A program made the translations under genes and the position numbers. 42,047 bases of DNA from Bacillus taeanensis (GTDB lineage: Bacteria > Bacillota > Bacilli > Bacillales > UBA6769), in contig NZ_QOCW01000018.1 of the NCBI RefSeq assembly GCF_003318295.1, positions 56,047 through 98,093 on the forward strand, in the 5' to 3' direction. Below are positions 1 through 7,479 of this stretch, piece after piece (the stretch's first letter is position 1; each line of letters opens with the position of its first letter). Under the pieces are notes generated by a model that was not told where the DNA came from, searched no databases, and saw only the letters and a program-made list of their open reading frames with translations.

Positions 1-808
1 TTCCTGGAAGAATTCCAATTAATGTACCGAGAACAGATGCCTTAAACAGTACCCACTTATATTTAATCATTTCCTTCAATTTAATTGTTTCCATCGAAAC
101 TTTTGTACCGCTAGATTTGTTTCCGTTTTCAGATTGTTCTATCACTTGATTAAATACTTCAGCTAAAGCAAAAGCGCCAATCATAATTGGAATGAACTCT
201 ACTCCATTTAACAAGTAGATACTGTCAAAGGTAAAACGTTCTGCTCCAACAATAGGATCAAGACCTATCATCGCAAGCATAATACCAAGAATACCAGAAA
301 TTCCTGCTTTCAAAGGACTTTTTGAACCAATTGATGCAATAACCATTAACCCTAGTAATGCTAATGCAAAATATTCTGCACTTTGAATTTGTAAGGCAAT
401 TTTTGAAAGCGGCGGTGCTAACAGCAGCATAATTATTGCAGCAAAAACACCACCAAATGCTGAAGCACTAATCGCAAGCCCAAGAGCTCGTCCTGCTTGT
501 CCTTTTTTAGTCATTGGATAACCATCAAATGTCGTTGCTACAGCTTCCGGTGTACCTGGTGTATTAAACAATATGGCTGTAATCGAACCGCCATATGCTC
601 CACCCGCATAAAGTGCAACAAGCAGGATAATTGAGGGCAGTACACCCATATAATAAGTAAATGGAAGCATTAAGACAATTCCCATTGAAGAACTAATTCC
701 AGGGAGAGAACCAAACAAAACCCCTATCATCATACCTGCAAATACAAGCAATAAATTAGATGGTTGTAATATTGTTTGAAGTCCCTCTGTAAGCAATTGA
801 AAATCCAC
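1..808 (-). CDS. tctA: Tripartite tricarboxylate transporter large permease, TctA family (partial, C-terminus outside window)
   Basis: Large membrane subunit of a TctABC-type, binding-protein-dependent secondary transporter, probably for a tri- or dicarboxylate. The readable 269 residues start VDFQLLTEGLQTIL and contain the TctA-family glycine-rich stretches GSLPGISSSMGIVL, YAGGAYGGSITAIL and NTPGTPEAVATTFDGYPM, between hydrophobic helices. The start is the GTG at 808-806, with GGAGG seven bases upstream; no ATG fits. It is the last visible gene of a minus-strand operon running prpF, tctC, tctB, sda-like, tctA. The reading frame is open to base 1, so the C-terminal part (the family is about 500 residues) lies outside. 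Family assignment is firm; the substrate is inferred only from neighbours. Confidence 0.93.
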   Translation of the reverse strand, partial: MDFQLLTEGLQTILQPSNLLLVFAGMMIGVLFGSLPGISSSMGIVLMLPFTYYMGVLPSIILLVALYAGGAYGGSITAILFNTPGTPEAVATTFDGYPMTKKGQAGRALGLAISASAFGGVFAAIIMLLLAPPLSKIALQIQSAEYFALALLGLMVIASIGSKSPLKAGISGILGIMLAMIGLDPIVGAERFTFDSIYLLNGVEFIPIMIGAFALAEVFNQVIEQSENGNKSSGTKVSMETIKLKEMIKYKWVLFKASVLGTLIGILPG

Positions 809-865
809 AAGTCTTCCTCCTCACCAGATCACTTTCCCATCAATTAGACGAGAAAGCTTTTATTG

Positions 866-1000
866 TTACCCATCTAAAAACCTTAGCTTTCCCCTTAAAA
901 TCTCTTTATTTAAAAGAGCAATAAAGTCTTCATCAATTTTCAATTGAACAGATGGTTCATATCTTCCAATTAAAAAATGATCTGAAAGCTTTTGACGCAT
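866..1000 (-). CDS. Sda-like sporulation histidine kinase inhibitor, 44 aa
   Basis: A 44-codon gene between tctB and tctA. The product starts MRQKLSDHFLIGRY and continues with a segment of the form IDEDFIALLNKEILRGKL. This follows the Sda pattern recalled for Bacillus (MRKLSDELLIESY, then a DFIELIE-like helix and basic end), i.e. two short antiparallel helices. Sda binds the dimerisation domain of sporulation kinases such as KinA and blocks phosphorelay entry when replication is disturbed. The start ATG (1000-998) follows GGAGAAC. The gene sits 42 bases after tctB and 58 before tctA, in the same direction, so it is probably cotranscribed with a transporter. The match is by eye; the C-terminus differs from classical Sda, so it could be a paralogue with another kinase target. 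Confidence 0.72.
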   Translation of the reverse strand: MRQKLSDHFLIGRYEPSVQLKIDEDFIALLNKEILRGKLRFLDG

Positions 1001-1042
1001 AGCTGTTCTCCTTCTTTCCATTAAACAAACAATCGTTTTTTA

Positions 1043-1519
1043 TTAATATATAAAATAGCTAAGTGCTTTTATAACATCATATCCTCTTGGAAGCGGTACA
1101 CTTAATATATTTCCAAAAACAAACGCAAATCCAAAAGGCAAAACTAACGATTGAACCGTAATTTTTGTCCAGTTTCGCTGTCCTAGTAGGTAAAAGAGAG
1201 AAAAAAGCAGGAATACAGAACCTAAAATAAAACCTAAATATTCTACCAACACTATAAATACGATGATACTGACTAATACACCGACTACGGTAGGCGTCAA
1301 CACTGTTTCCTTATCAGCTTTGTTACCTTCTGCCTTCCATTTTTTAATTGCTTTTATTAATGAAATTGTCATTAACACCAATGCTAAATAAAGCAATGCT
1401 TGCGGAAAACCAGCCGGGCCAATAGGGTCTGATGCGCGTTCATCAGGAATCCCATATGATTCTTTTAGAAATAAGCCGATTACAATCATAAGAATAATGT
1501 GAAAAATGACTTCACCCAT
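1043..1519 (-). CDS. tctB: Tripartite tricarboxylate transporter small membrane subunit, TctB family
   Basis: The 158-residue product has about four hydrophobic helices (near residues 4-20, 38-55, 75-100 and 115-145), typical of the poorly conserved TctB subunit that pairs with TctA in the membrane. The N-terminal segment ending in DPIGPAGFP is the usual TctB signature (a short periplasm-facing loop before helix 2). The ATG at 1519 has GGAGGT nine bases upstream. It follows tctC after 45 bases containing a perfect hairpin, and precedes the Sda-like gene. Length is normal for the family. Substrate cannot be read from this subunit. Confidence 0.88.
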   Translation of the reverse strand: MGEVIFHIILMIVIGLFLKESYGIPDERASDPIGPAGFPQALLYLALVLMTISLIKAIKKWKAEGNKADKETVLTPTVVGVLVSIIVFIVLVEYLGFILGSVFLLFSLFYLLGQRNWTKITVQSLVLPFGFAFVFGNILSVPLPRGYDVIKALSYFIY

Positions 1520-1539
1520 CTTTTTGCACCTCCTAAAGG

Positions 1540-1559
1540 AGGCGGTTACAAAACCGCCT
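1540..1559 (-). promoter_or_regulatory. Intercistronic hairpin between tctC and tctB
   Basis: A perfect 8-bp inverted repeat, AGGCGGTT-acaa-AACCGCCT, lies just after the tctC stop and before the tctB ribosome site. It is not followed by a U-tract on the minus strand, so it is more likely an mRNA-stabilising or partial-termination element. Such hairpins often keep binding-protein mRNA more abundant than that of the membrane subunits. That role is inference. Confidence 0.6.
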
Positions 1560-1564
1560 AGATC

Positions 1565-2563
1565 TTATTTTAATCCTGTTTTCTTTGCTACTTCCTCAAA
1601 AACTTTATATTCTTCTGCCCACTGCTTCTTAAATTCTTCTGGTTCTAAGAACCCTTCACGAATGTCGACAAGGTTTTGTTCAGCGAACAATTTGTATTCG
1701 TCTGTTTTATATGCTTCTTTCATTTTTTCAATTAAAAACTCTTTTGTATTTTCAGGGGTACCTTTTTTCACTGCAAATCCTCGCCAAGAACCAATTGTAA
1801 CATCATAACCTAACTCAACAGTCGTTGGTATCTCTTTTAGCTCATCTACTTTCTTAATACGTTCATCGTTTAAAATAACAAGTGGTTTTACTTTATTATC
1901 CTTAATGTAACCAATAGCTGAAATGATCTTATCAAGATAAACATCAACTTCTCCGCCAAGTACTGCTGCTTTTACTTCTGAACCAGACTTATAAGGAATA
2001 AACTTTACCTGCATTCCAGTTGCAGCAGCCAATGCATTTAATGTAAGATCATCCAATCCTCCTGAACTAATTCCTGCAAATGTTAAAGGTTTCTCTTTCC
2101 CTACTTCCACAAGTTCTTCAAAACTATCGATTTCACTTGAAGCAGGTACGGAAAGAATATAAATATCTGATTGAACACGTATAAGCGGTTCAAAATCTTC
2201 CAGCAACTCAACGCCTTTCCCTTGTTCAAGTACATCATTAATAACATGTGAAGGTGTGATTTCCAATACTGTATAGCCATCGTTGCTTTGTTTCTCCGCA
2301 TAAACCATTCCAACTAAACCACCGCTTCCACTTTTATTAACAGGTTGAAGAGGCTCTGGTGATGTTTTATTTATAATTTCAGCGAATTTTCTGGCAAATG
2401 TATCGCTTGCTCCCCCCTCACCAAATGGAATAACAAGCTCAATTGGTCGCTTCGGAAACTCTGCTTCTCCACTTGCTTCTTCACCTGACTGTGAACAAGC
2501 TGTTAAACCAAGTACTAAGGCTATTACTAACGATAAAATTAAGTTATATTTAAATGTTTTCAT
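1565..2563 (-). CDS. tctC: TctC-family extracytoplasmic solute-binding lipoprotein
   Basis: 332 residues. A lipoprotein signal peptide ends at LTAC with Cys23 as the lipidation site, followed by a Ser/Glu-rich linker. The mature part begins FPKRPIELVIPFGEGGASDTFAR, the hallmark of the Bug/TctC family: a two-lobed venus-flytrap receptor binding carboxylates. Later family features include YKSGSEVKAAVLGGEVD and a conserved Pro/Gly-rich region. The receptor hands ligand to TctAB. The start codon overlaps the prpF reading frame by 14 bases, suggesting translational coupling. Normal length; no damage. Ligand unknown: the adjacent PrpF and AtuA-family genes hint at a branched or unsaturated tricarboxylate. 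Confidence 0.93.
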   Translation of the reverse strand: MKTFKYNLILSLVIALVLGLTACSQSGEEASGEAEFPKRPIELVIPFGEGGASDTFARKFAEIINKTSPEPLQPVNKSGSGGLVGMVYAEKQSNDGYTVLEITPSHVINDVLEQGKGVELLEDFEPLIRVQSDIYILSVPASSEIDSFEELVEVGKEKPLTFAGISSGGLDDLTLNALAAATGMQVKFIPYKSGSEVKAAVLGGEVDVYLDKIISAIGYIKDNKVKPLVILNDERIKKVDELKEIPTTVELGYDVTIGSWRGFAVKKGTPENTKEFLIEKMKEAYKTDEYKLFAEQNLVDIREGFLEPEEFKKQWAEEYKVFEEVAKKTGLK

Positions 2564-3746
2564 ATTCAGCCCCCTCTATAACATATTGATGCCGTGTATA
2601 AACATAACCTTCCATCAACTTTCTTGCTGTACGTAAAACTTTCACATATTTTATCCTATCTTGTTCATATTTAATGTACGTTTCCATTATTCCAGCTGGA
2701 TGTGCTAACCTTATTTTGTCAGACTTAATATCCACAATATGTGTAAAAATTGAATGTGGTAATTTAGAAGCTACTGCTGTACAGATTGCACCTGTGATCG
2801 CTAACGATTGATGGGGTTTCTGCATCGACATCATTCGGATTACAATATCCATATCTTCTTTTTTCCGTACAATCCCCATTCGATCAACATAATTCATTGG
2901 TGATGCAACAAGCGCCAATTTCGGTACAGCAGGTGATTTTGCAGTTGCTTCTTCCTTAAAGGCAATACCACATCTCTCAGCACCTGCAGCTCGAATTTCT
3001 TCAAGCTTTGCAAGCTGCTCATCTGAAAACTCATCGGGCAGCTCGCATCCTTTTAACCCTAACTCTTGAGCATTTACAAATACAACTGGATTGGCACAGT
3101 CAACAATCGAAGTGGCAACGCTTCCAAAACTAGTATTAAGTTTATCAATTGTATTTCCAGTCGGAAGAAGCTTTCCGGTTACTGATCCCTCCGGCTCTCG
3201 GAAAGTTAAATACACTGGAGAACCTGGATGTGGAACTCCTGGAATTTCAACATCTCCTGACTGCTTAACCATTCCATTTTCCACTTCAACTTCAGCAACA
3301 ATGACTTTATTTGTATTGGTATTTAAAATTGAAACTTTCGTAATGGGGTCAACCGCTTTTACAAAACCTGCATCGATTGCATACGGTCCAACCGCTGATG
3401 ATATATTACCGCAATTTCCTTTAAAATCTACTATTTCATCTGTCAAACTAACTTGTCCAAATGTATACTCAATATCTATATTTGGGCGATCTGATTTTTT
3501 TATAATTGCAACCTTACTTGTTAATGAATTCGCTCCGCCTAACCCATCAATTTGCCTTGGATCAGGGCTTCCCATTACATCTAGTAAGAAATCTTCCCAT
3601 AACGAGGGGTCTCTTGGCATATCTTCATGTTTGAAAAAAATACCTTTACTTGTACCGCCTCTCATAATTACACATAATGTACGATTCACTTCGATCCCTT
3701 CTTTGTATTTAATTTTTGATTGTATATAATTTCTCTCTATCATCAT
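2550..3746 (-). CDS. PrpF-family isomerase/tautomerase (2-methylaconitate isomerase or 4-oxalomesaconate tautomerase type)
   Basis: 398 residues as called. The PrpF core begins with CVIMRGGTSKGIFF, followed by GSPDPRQIDGLGGANSLTSKVAI, both diagnostic of the diaminopimelate-epimerase-like PrpF fold. Family members shift double bonds or isomerise cis/trans in aconitate-like tricarboxylates (2-methylaconitate, 4-oxalomesaconate). The ATG at 3746 is the first in-frame start (an in-frame TGA lies directly upstream), but its ribosome site is poor. The 19 residues before VNRTLC look non-conserved, so the GTG at 3689 preceded by AAGGGA may be the true start (379 aa). First gene of the tct operon, divergent from the LysR gene. 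Role: metabolism of the tricarboxylate taken up by TctABC (inference). Confidence 0.88.
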   Translation of the reverse strand: MMIERNYIQSKIKYKEGIEVNRTLCVIMRGGTSKGIFFKHEDMPRDPSLWEDFLLDVMGSPDPRQIDGLGGANSLTSKVAIIKKSDRPNIDIEYTFGQVSLTDEIVDFKGNCGNISSAVGPYAIDAGFVKAVDPITKVSILNTNTNKVIVAEVEVENGMVKQSGDVEIPGVPHPGSPVYLTFREPEGSVTGKLLPTGNTIDKLNTSFGSVATSIVDCANPVVFVNAQELGLKGCELPDEFSDEQLAKLEEIRAAGAERCGIAFKEEATAKSPAVPKLALVASPMNYVDRMGIVRKKEDMDIVIRMMSMQKPHQSLAITGAICTAVASKLPHSIFTHIVDIKSDKIRLAHPAGIMETYIKYEQDRIKYVKVLRTARKLMEGYVYTRHQYVIEGAEYENI

Positions 3747-3837
3747 TTTTCAGTCTAGCTACTTCTCCTTTCTGCCAATAGCTTTTTTATAGATATTAAC
3801 TTTTCTTTAATTAAATTGTAGTATAATGATATTAATA

Positions 3838-3859
3838 AATAAAATATTGTTATTTTATT
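3838..3859. promoter_or_regulatory. Palindromic candidate LysR operator in the prpF/lysR divergent region
   Basis: A 9-bp inverted repeat, AATAAAATA-ttgt-TATTTTATT, sits midway between the divergent prpF and LysR starts. Its position and dyad fit an autoregulatory LysR-type site (T-N11-A logic), but the region is very AT-rich, so chance is possible. Confidence 0.4.
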
Positions 3860-3901
3860 AAAAATCATAAAAAAATTTTATAGATTACATAAAGGAGGAT
3901 A

Positions 3902-4762
3902 ATGATGGAAAATAAAGATTGGCATCTGTTAGAGATACTCTATGAAACAAGAAATATTACAAAAGCGGCCGAACAATTATATATTTCACAACCTGCTTTA
4001 ACATATCGGCTTAAGCAGCTTGAAAAGGAATTTAACACAACGATTGTTACAAGAGGCAAACGTGGTGTTGAATTTACATCCCAAGGAGAATATCTCGTTA
4101 AATATGCAAAAGAAATGATTTACCTCTCACAAAAAACGAAAGAATATATTGAAAATATGAATGAAAATGTAAGCGGTACACTAAGACTTGCTGTTTGTAC
4201 TATTTATGCACGCTATGAACTTCCAAAAATATTAAGAAAATTTCATGAGAAATATCCACAAATAGAAATTAATGTACGATCAGGATGGAGTAGTGAAATT
4301 CATCAAATGGTTCATAAAGGGGAAGTTCACATCGGTATTATTCGCGGTAATTATCAATGGAATGACCATAAATACCTATTAAAAGATGATATTCTTTGCT
4401 TAGTTTCGAAAAATGAAACTGCAATGGAAGATTTACCAAACTTACCGCAAATTAGTTATGAGACAGATCAAACGTTAAAAGGCTTAATTCAGCAATGGTG
4501 GAATGAAAACTATACTGTACCACCGTTCGTTTCGATGGAGGTTGACCGTATTGAAACGTGCAAGGAAATGGTGTTAAATGGATTAGGGTACGGAGTTTTC
4601 CCAGACATTTGTTTACAAGACGTTGATCCTAACAATATAAGACAACTTTATGCCAATAATAAACCGATTACTCGTTCAACATGGATGATCTATCGTAATT
4701 CTTACCTTGAATTATCAGTTGTAAAAGCATTTGTAGACTTTTTAAAAGAAGTAGCGGAATAA
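3902..4762 (+). CDS. LysR-family transcriptional regulator
   Basis: 286 residues. The N-terminal winged HTH (residues 7-65) reads NITKAAEQLYISQPALTYRLKQLEKEF, the standard LysR helix-turn-helix, followed by a linker helix. From about residue 90 there is a LysR effector domain (VSGTLRLAVCTIYARYELPKIL onward) resembling a periplasmic binding protein. The ATG is five bases after AAAGGAGG; a second ATG follows immediately, so the start could be one codon later. Transcribed away from prpF-tctCBA and toward the AtuA/DUF4387 pair, it is the obvious candidate activator of both, with a tricarboxylate as coinducer (inference from gene order). Confidence 0.9.
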   Translation: MMENKDWHLLEILYETRNITKAAEQLYISQPALTYRLKQLEKEFNTTIVTRGKRGVEFTSQGEYLVKYAKEMIYLSQKTKEYIENMNENVSGTLRLAVCTIYARYELPKILRKFHEKYPQIEINVRSGWSSEIHQMVHKGEVHIGIIRGNYQWNDHKYLLKDDILCLVSKNETAMEDLPNLPQISYETDQTLKGLIQQWWNENYTVPPFVSMEVDRIETCKEMVLNGLGYGVFPDICLQDVDPNNIRQLYANNKPITRSTWMIYRNSYLELSVVKAFVDFLKEVAE

Positions 4763-4848
4763 GAATAAGATAATTCACAATTTGCAGCATAATAGAATAA
4801 GCAAGATTCTTATCAACTGTGATGACACGTTTATAGATACATGAGAAA

Positions 4849-4884
4849 GCAGCCAAACGCTTTTTCAAAAAAGCGTTTGGCTGC
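4849..4884 (+). terminator. Rho-independent terminator after the LysR gene
   Basis: A nearly perfect inverted repeat with GCAGCCAAACGC arms meeting in a T/A-rich top, 87 bases after the LysR stop and followed by TTTAGAAATTT. It is strong enough to act in both directions. Confidence 0.8.
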
Positions 4885-4983
4885 TTTAGAAATTTGTCTC
4901 TTGCTTATGTCAAAATACCAAGGCACCACATGTAAAATAATTTCTAGTTCCTAATGCTTTCACTTAAATTCCGCTTATTTTTT

Positions 4984-5026
4984 CATACTAATACACATTC
5001 TTTTTTAGAATAGCCGTATTAGTATG
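4984..5026. terminator. Compound inverted repeat between convergent genes
   Basis: Outer arms CATACTAATAC (4984-4994) and GTATTAGTATG (5016-5026) enclose an inner hairpin ATTCT-ttttt-AGAAT. It lies downstream of the DUF4387 gene. No clear U-tract follows on the minus strand, so a terminator role is plausible but not certain. Confidence 0.45.
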
Positions 5027-5079
5027 TCTAAATTTTATAGGGCTGCACTAGATACGCTCTGCGTATGCTTTATTTAATT

Positions 5080-5430
5080 TTACCTCGGAATCATTATATC
5101 CAACAACGGTGCATGATACTGAGCTGCATGCATGTCTGTTTCTCCGATACTACCTTGAGCTCTAGGTCTTGGAATCGTTGCTTTGACGGCGTTCGCTGCA
5201 TCGAAATAAACGAATGCAATGATATCTTCTACGGAAATGCTGTATAGATCGGCAATAAGTTCCTCTGTAATGACACCTGTTGCTTTTACTCTTTCATAGT
5301 CTTCAACACTTTTAAAAATGATATCCATTGTTATTTCAAAAGGACCTGCATTTTTAGTGCGAATAATTTTTGCCAGCTCTTTTAACGCTATCAATTCCGT
5401 TTCTTCTTTTACTGTTACCATTTGTACCAT
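5080..5430 (-). CDS. DUF4387 domain protein
   Basis: A 116-residue soluble protein recognised as DUF4387 from its phrases LAKIIRTKNAGPFEITMDIIF and ISVEDIIAFVYFDAANAVKATIPRPR. Its biochemical role is not established; the family is consistently found beside, or fused to, AtuA-type (DUF1446) proteins. Here its ATG overlaps the AtuA stop by one base (TAATG), a classic coupling arrangement that suggests a complex. Full length, no damage. Probably accessory to the AtuA-family enzyme in the organic-acid pathway of this island (inference). Confidence 0.85.
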   Translation of the reverse strand: MVQMVTVKEETELIALKELAKIIRTKNAGPFEITMDIIFKSVEDYERVKATGVITEELIADLYSISVEDIIAFVYFDAANAVKATIPRPRAQGSIGETDMHAAQYHAPLLDIMIPR

Positions 5431-6794
5431 TATAATACCTCCACATATTTAATTGGAAAAAGAGCGGTAGGGTTTTCAACTTCCATTAAATGATACACAT
5501 TAAACTTACAAACTTCTCCGAGCGGTATTTCTAATGGTGTAAAAGGAAGCGCTATATTCCCTGCTGTCGCCATTCTTCCTTCATACGGGCAGTGCAACAT
5601 TTCTGTACGAGCTCTGCTGCAAATAGCTGTTGCCACCTCCTGGGTTGGTGCAGATACTTCTAAGATGATACAAAGTTCATGTGGTGCAGCATCCTTTAAT
5701 GGTTCTAACTCACGCATGACCCCATTTTTACCGAACTGATGAAAAATCATTTGATAACTTTCTGTTGGAATATCTGAGAAATATTCTTGAACTGTTTGTT
5801 CTACATGCATCATAACATTATCTATTTGTTTAATAAGAATTGGATCCCTCACACCGGCAATGTAAATTGATCTGTATCCTATACGTTTAGCCCCCTCCAT
5901 TTTTACTGTGTAAGTTGGAGATTGGATAAATTTACTTCCTGATACTTTGACACTACGGTCTGTCAATTGTTCAAACTTCGTTTCAGATAAGTCTAACAAT
6001 CCACCTGGACCAGGAAGAATATACGGGTGAGTTTTTTCATAAAGAGTGTGAGCTGATACTGAGTAAACCGTACATTTTTCTACTGGATTCAGCGGTTCAA
6101 GCACAAAATGATCTCTTCTAAGAGTACCCATTATGCTCTTACCCGCTGGTTCCGCACAAATTGCCCCACATTCCATTACTTTTCCCATATGCCAGCATAA
6201 CCCTGGATTGAATCCTTCTTTTATTCCAAGAGCAGCAAAAGGTACGGGATCGTACGCACGACCAGATATGATAATATCGATGTCTTCACACTCTTCTAAT
6301 ACTTTTAAATAAGGTTCTACACCCATTTGGGCAACTATATTAGTAGCAGCAAGTGCTTCTTCTTGTTTAAGAGGCTCTACTGGCCCACACGGCGCCACTT
6401 TACCACCTTCGATTTGTTGCACAACATAATTCTTTTCTATATCACTATAAATGGCAGCAACTTTAAAATGATATCCCTTTTCCTTTGATATATCCTTAAT
6501 GATGTCAATAAAGGCATCAACATGTTCGTTCGTACCGTCACCACCAGCCGAACTTATAAATATAGGAATTTTCTTTTCATACCCTGCTTCAAGCATACAG
6601 GAAATGTCTTTGTAATACGCTTCACGAGAGCATGTCATGGATCCTAAACCAAGCTTGTGTGGCCCACTATCCGTTGAACCTGAATCAATAACGATGACAT
6701 CAGGATTCATTTCTACTCCTTTTTTGAACAAATCAATAGGAAAGCCATAGCCAAGCATACCTGCTGGTGTTAAAATTTTAATTTCCTCTTTCAT
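5430..6794 (-). CDS. AtuA-family (acyclic terpene utilisation / DUF1446) protein
   Basis: 454 residues. The N-terminus contains the family phrases MNPDVIVIDSGSTDSGPHKLG and ISSAGGDGTNEHVDAF. The middle has AYDPVPFAALGIKEGFNPGL and ECGAICAEPAGKSIMG, matching DUF1446/AtuA proteins. AtuA itself belongs to the citronellol/geraniol pathway of Pseudomonas, but the catalytic function of the family is unsettled, and many Firmicute members lie next to Tct transporters as here, so terpene use should not be assumed. The start ATG is preceded by AAGGGG. It is coupled to the DUF4387 gene. A LysR gene separates the pair from the tct operon. Confidence 0.85.
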   Translation of the reverse strand: MKEEIKILTPAGMLGYGFPIDLFKKGVEMNPDVIVIDSGSTDSGPHKLGLGSMTCSREAYYKDISCMLEAGYEKKIPIFISSAGGDGTNEHVDAFIDIIKDISKEKGYHFKVAAIYSDIEKNYVVQQIEGGKVAPCGPVEPLKQEEALAATNIVAQMGVEPYLKVLEECEDIDIIISGRAYDPVPFAALGIKEGFNPGLCWHMGKVMECGAICAEPAGKSIMGTLRRDHFVLEPLNPVEKCTVYSVSAHTLYEKTHPYILPGPGGLLDLSETKFEQLTDRSVKVSGSKFIQSPTYTVKMEGAKRIGYRSIYIAGVRDPILIKQIDNVMMHVEQTVQEYFSDIPTESYQMIFHQFGKNGVMRELEPLKDAAPHELCIILEVSAPTQEVATAICSRARTEMLHCPYEGRMATAGNIALPFTPLEIPLGEVCKFNVYHLMEVENPTALFPIKYVEVL

Positions 6795-7042
6795 ATTCCT
6801 AACCCCTTTTGCCCATGATATGTTGCTAACTATTCCACATTTGCGATCACTACGATGATGCTGTAAAAAATATAAAAAGGACTTTCTTTACAATACTCTT
6901 TTACATAAATGATGTTGATGTGTTCATAAATAATAGCTAATCATTATCATGTCTTTAATCTTATAACACCCAAAAACATAAATAAAATATATATATTTTC
7001 ATCAGATTAATAAAAAAAATTTATATCATTATGTTAATTTAC

Positions 7043-7090
7043 AAAAAAGGATTTGAGAAAAAGTGATCACTTTTTCTCAAATCCTTTTTT
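7043..7090. repeat. 48-bp perfect palindrome (terminator-like)
   Basis: Arms of 24 bases mirror exactly about GTGATCAC (7063-7070). The A6 and T6 ends give a U-tract on both strands, as in a bidirectional terminator. It lies between two diverging genes, where no gene ends, so it may mark a lost gene, insulate the two promoters, or be a regulator site. Confidence 0.75.
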
Positions 7091-7364
7091 ACAGTGCAAA
7101 TCACACTATTATTTTCATTATAATTAGAAAGCTTATAAAAGATTTGACTAAGGCGAATTTCAGATATAGCAGCAAAATAGAGAGCATTTTTTATTTCATC
7201 TTTTATCGATCTACTCCCATTGTTATAATGTGAGAATCGGAAAATTTATTATGATATTAGCCATTTATTAGATTTTTTAATGATGTATCAGTTTATAGTT
7301 AATAACGGAAGCTCTGTAGAAATCATTTCAATATTGTAGGTTATTTATCATAGGTAGCCTGTTC

Positions 7365-7419
7365 AATATTTTTTGATAAAAACTTTTTGAATTATAAAAA
7401 TTTTTTATCAAAAAATATT
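7365..7419 (+). promoter_or_regulatory. Long leader hairpin upstream of the citrate transporter gene
   Basis: Perfect 18-bp arms at 7365-7382 and 7402-7419, with a 19-base loop, end 60 bases before the ATG of the CitMHS gene. It could be an attenuator or a mRNA-stability element. There is no clean downstream U-tract outside the arm. Confidence 0.5.
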
Positions 7420-7479
7420 AAAAACATATATTTCACTTACTCATTTGAATGTACTATGTTTAAAGAGGAGGATATTCCT

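Larger units (their letters stand above)
4763..5079. other. Convergent intergenic region with two hairpins
   Basis: A 317-base gap between the ends of the LysR gene and the DUF4387 gene. It holds the lysR terminator (4849-4884) and a second long inverted repeat (4984-5026). No credible gene was seen in it. Confidence 0.7.
6795..7479. other. Divergent intergenic region, AT-rich, with two long palindromes
   Basis: A 685-base spacer between the AtuA-family and citrate-transporter starts. It contains a 48-bp perfect palindrome (7043-7090) and an 18-bp-arm hairpin (7365-7419). No convincing coding sequence was seen; the TTG-initiated extension of the transporter frame from 7387 runs through the hairpin and is rejected as coding. 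Confidence 0.6.

Noticed and set aside
5065..5247. Plus-strand ORF of 60 residues
   Set aside because: Antisense to the well-supported DUF4387 gene; no domain and poor start.
5430..6794. Calling the AtuA-family gene evidence for terpene degradation
   Set aside because: The rest of the Atu/Liu pathway is absent and the tct context points to organic acids; the family name alone is not enough.
7387..7479. TTG-initiated 31-residue N-terminal extension of the citrate transporter
   Set aside because: It runs through a long hairpin, is not family-like, and a strong ribosome site precedes the ATG at 7480.
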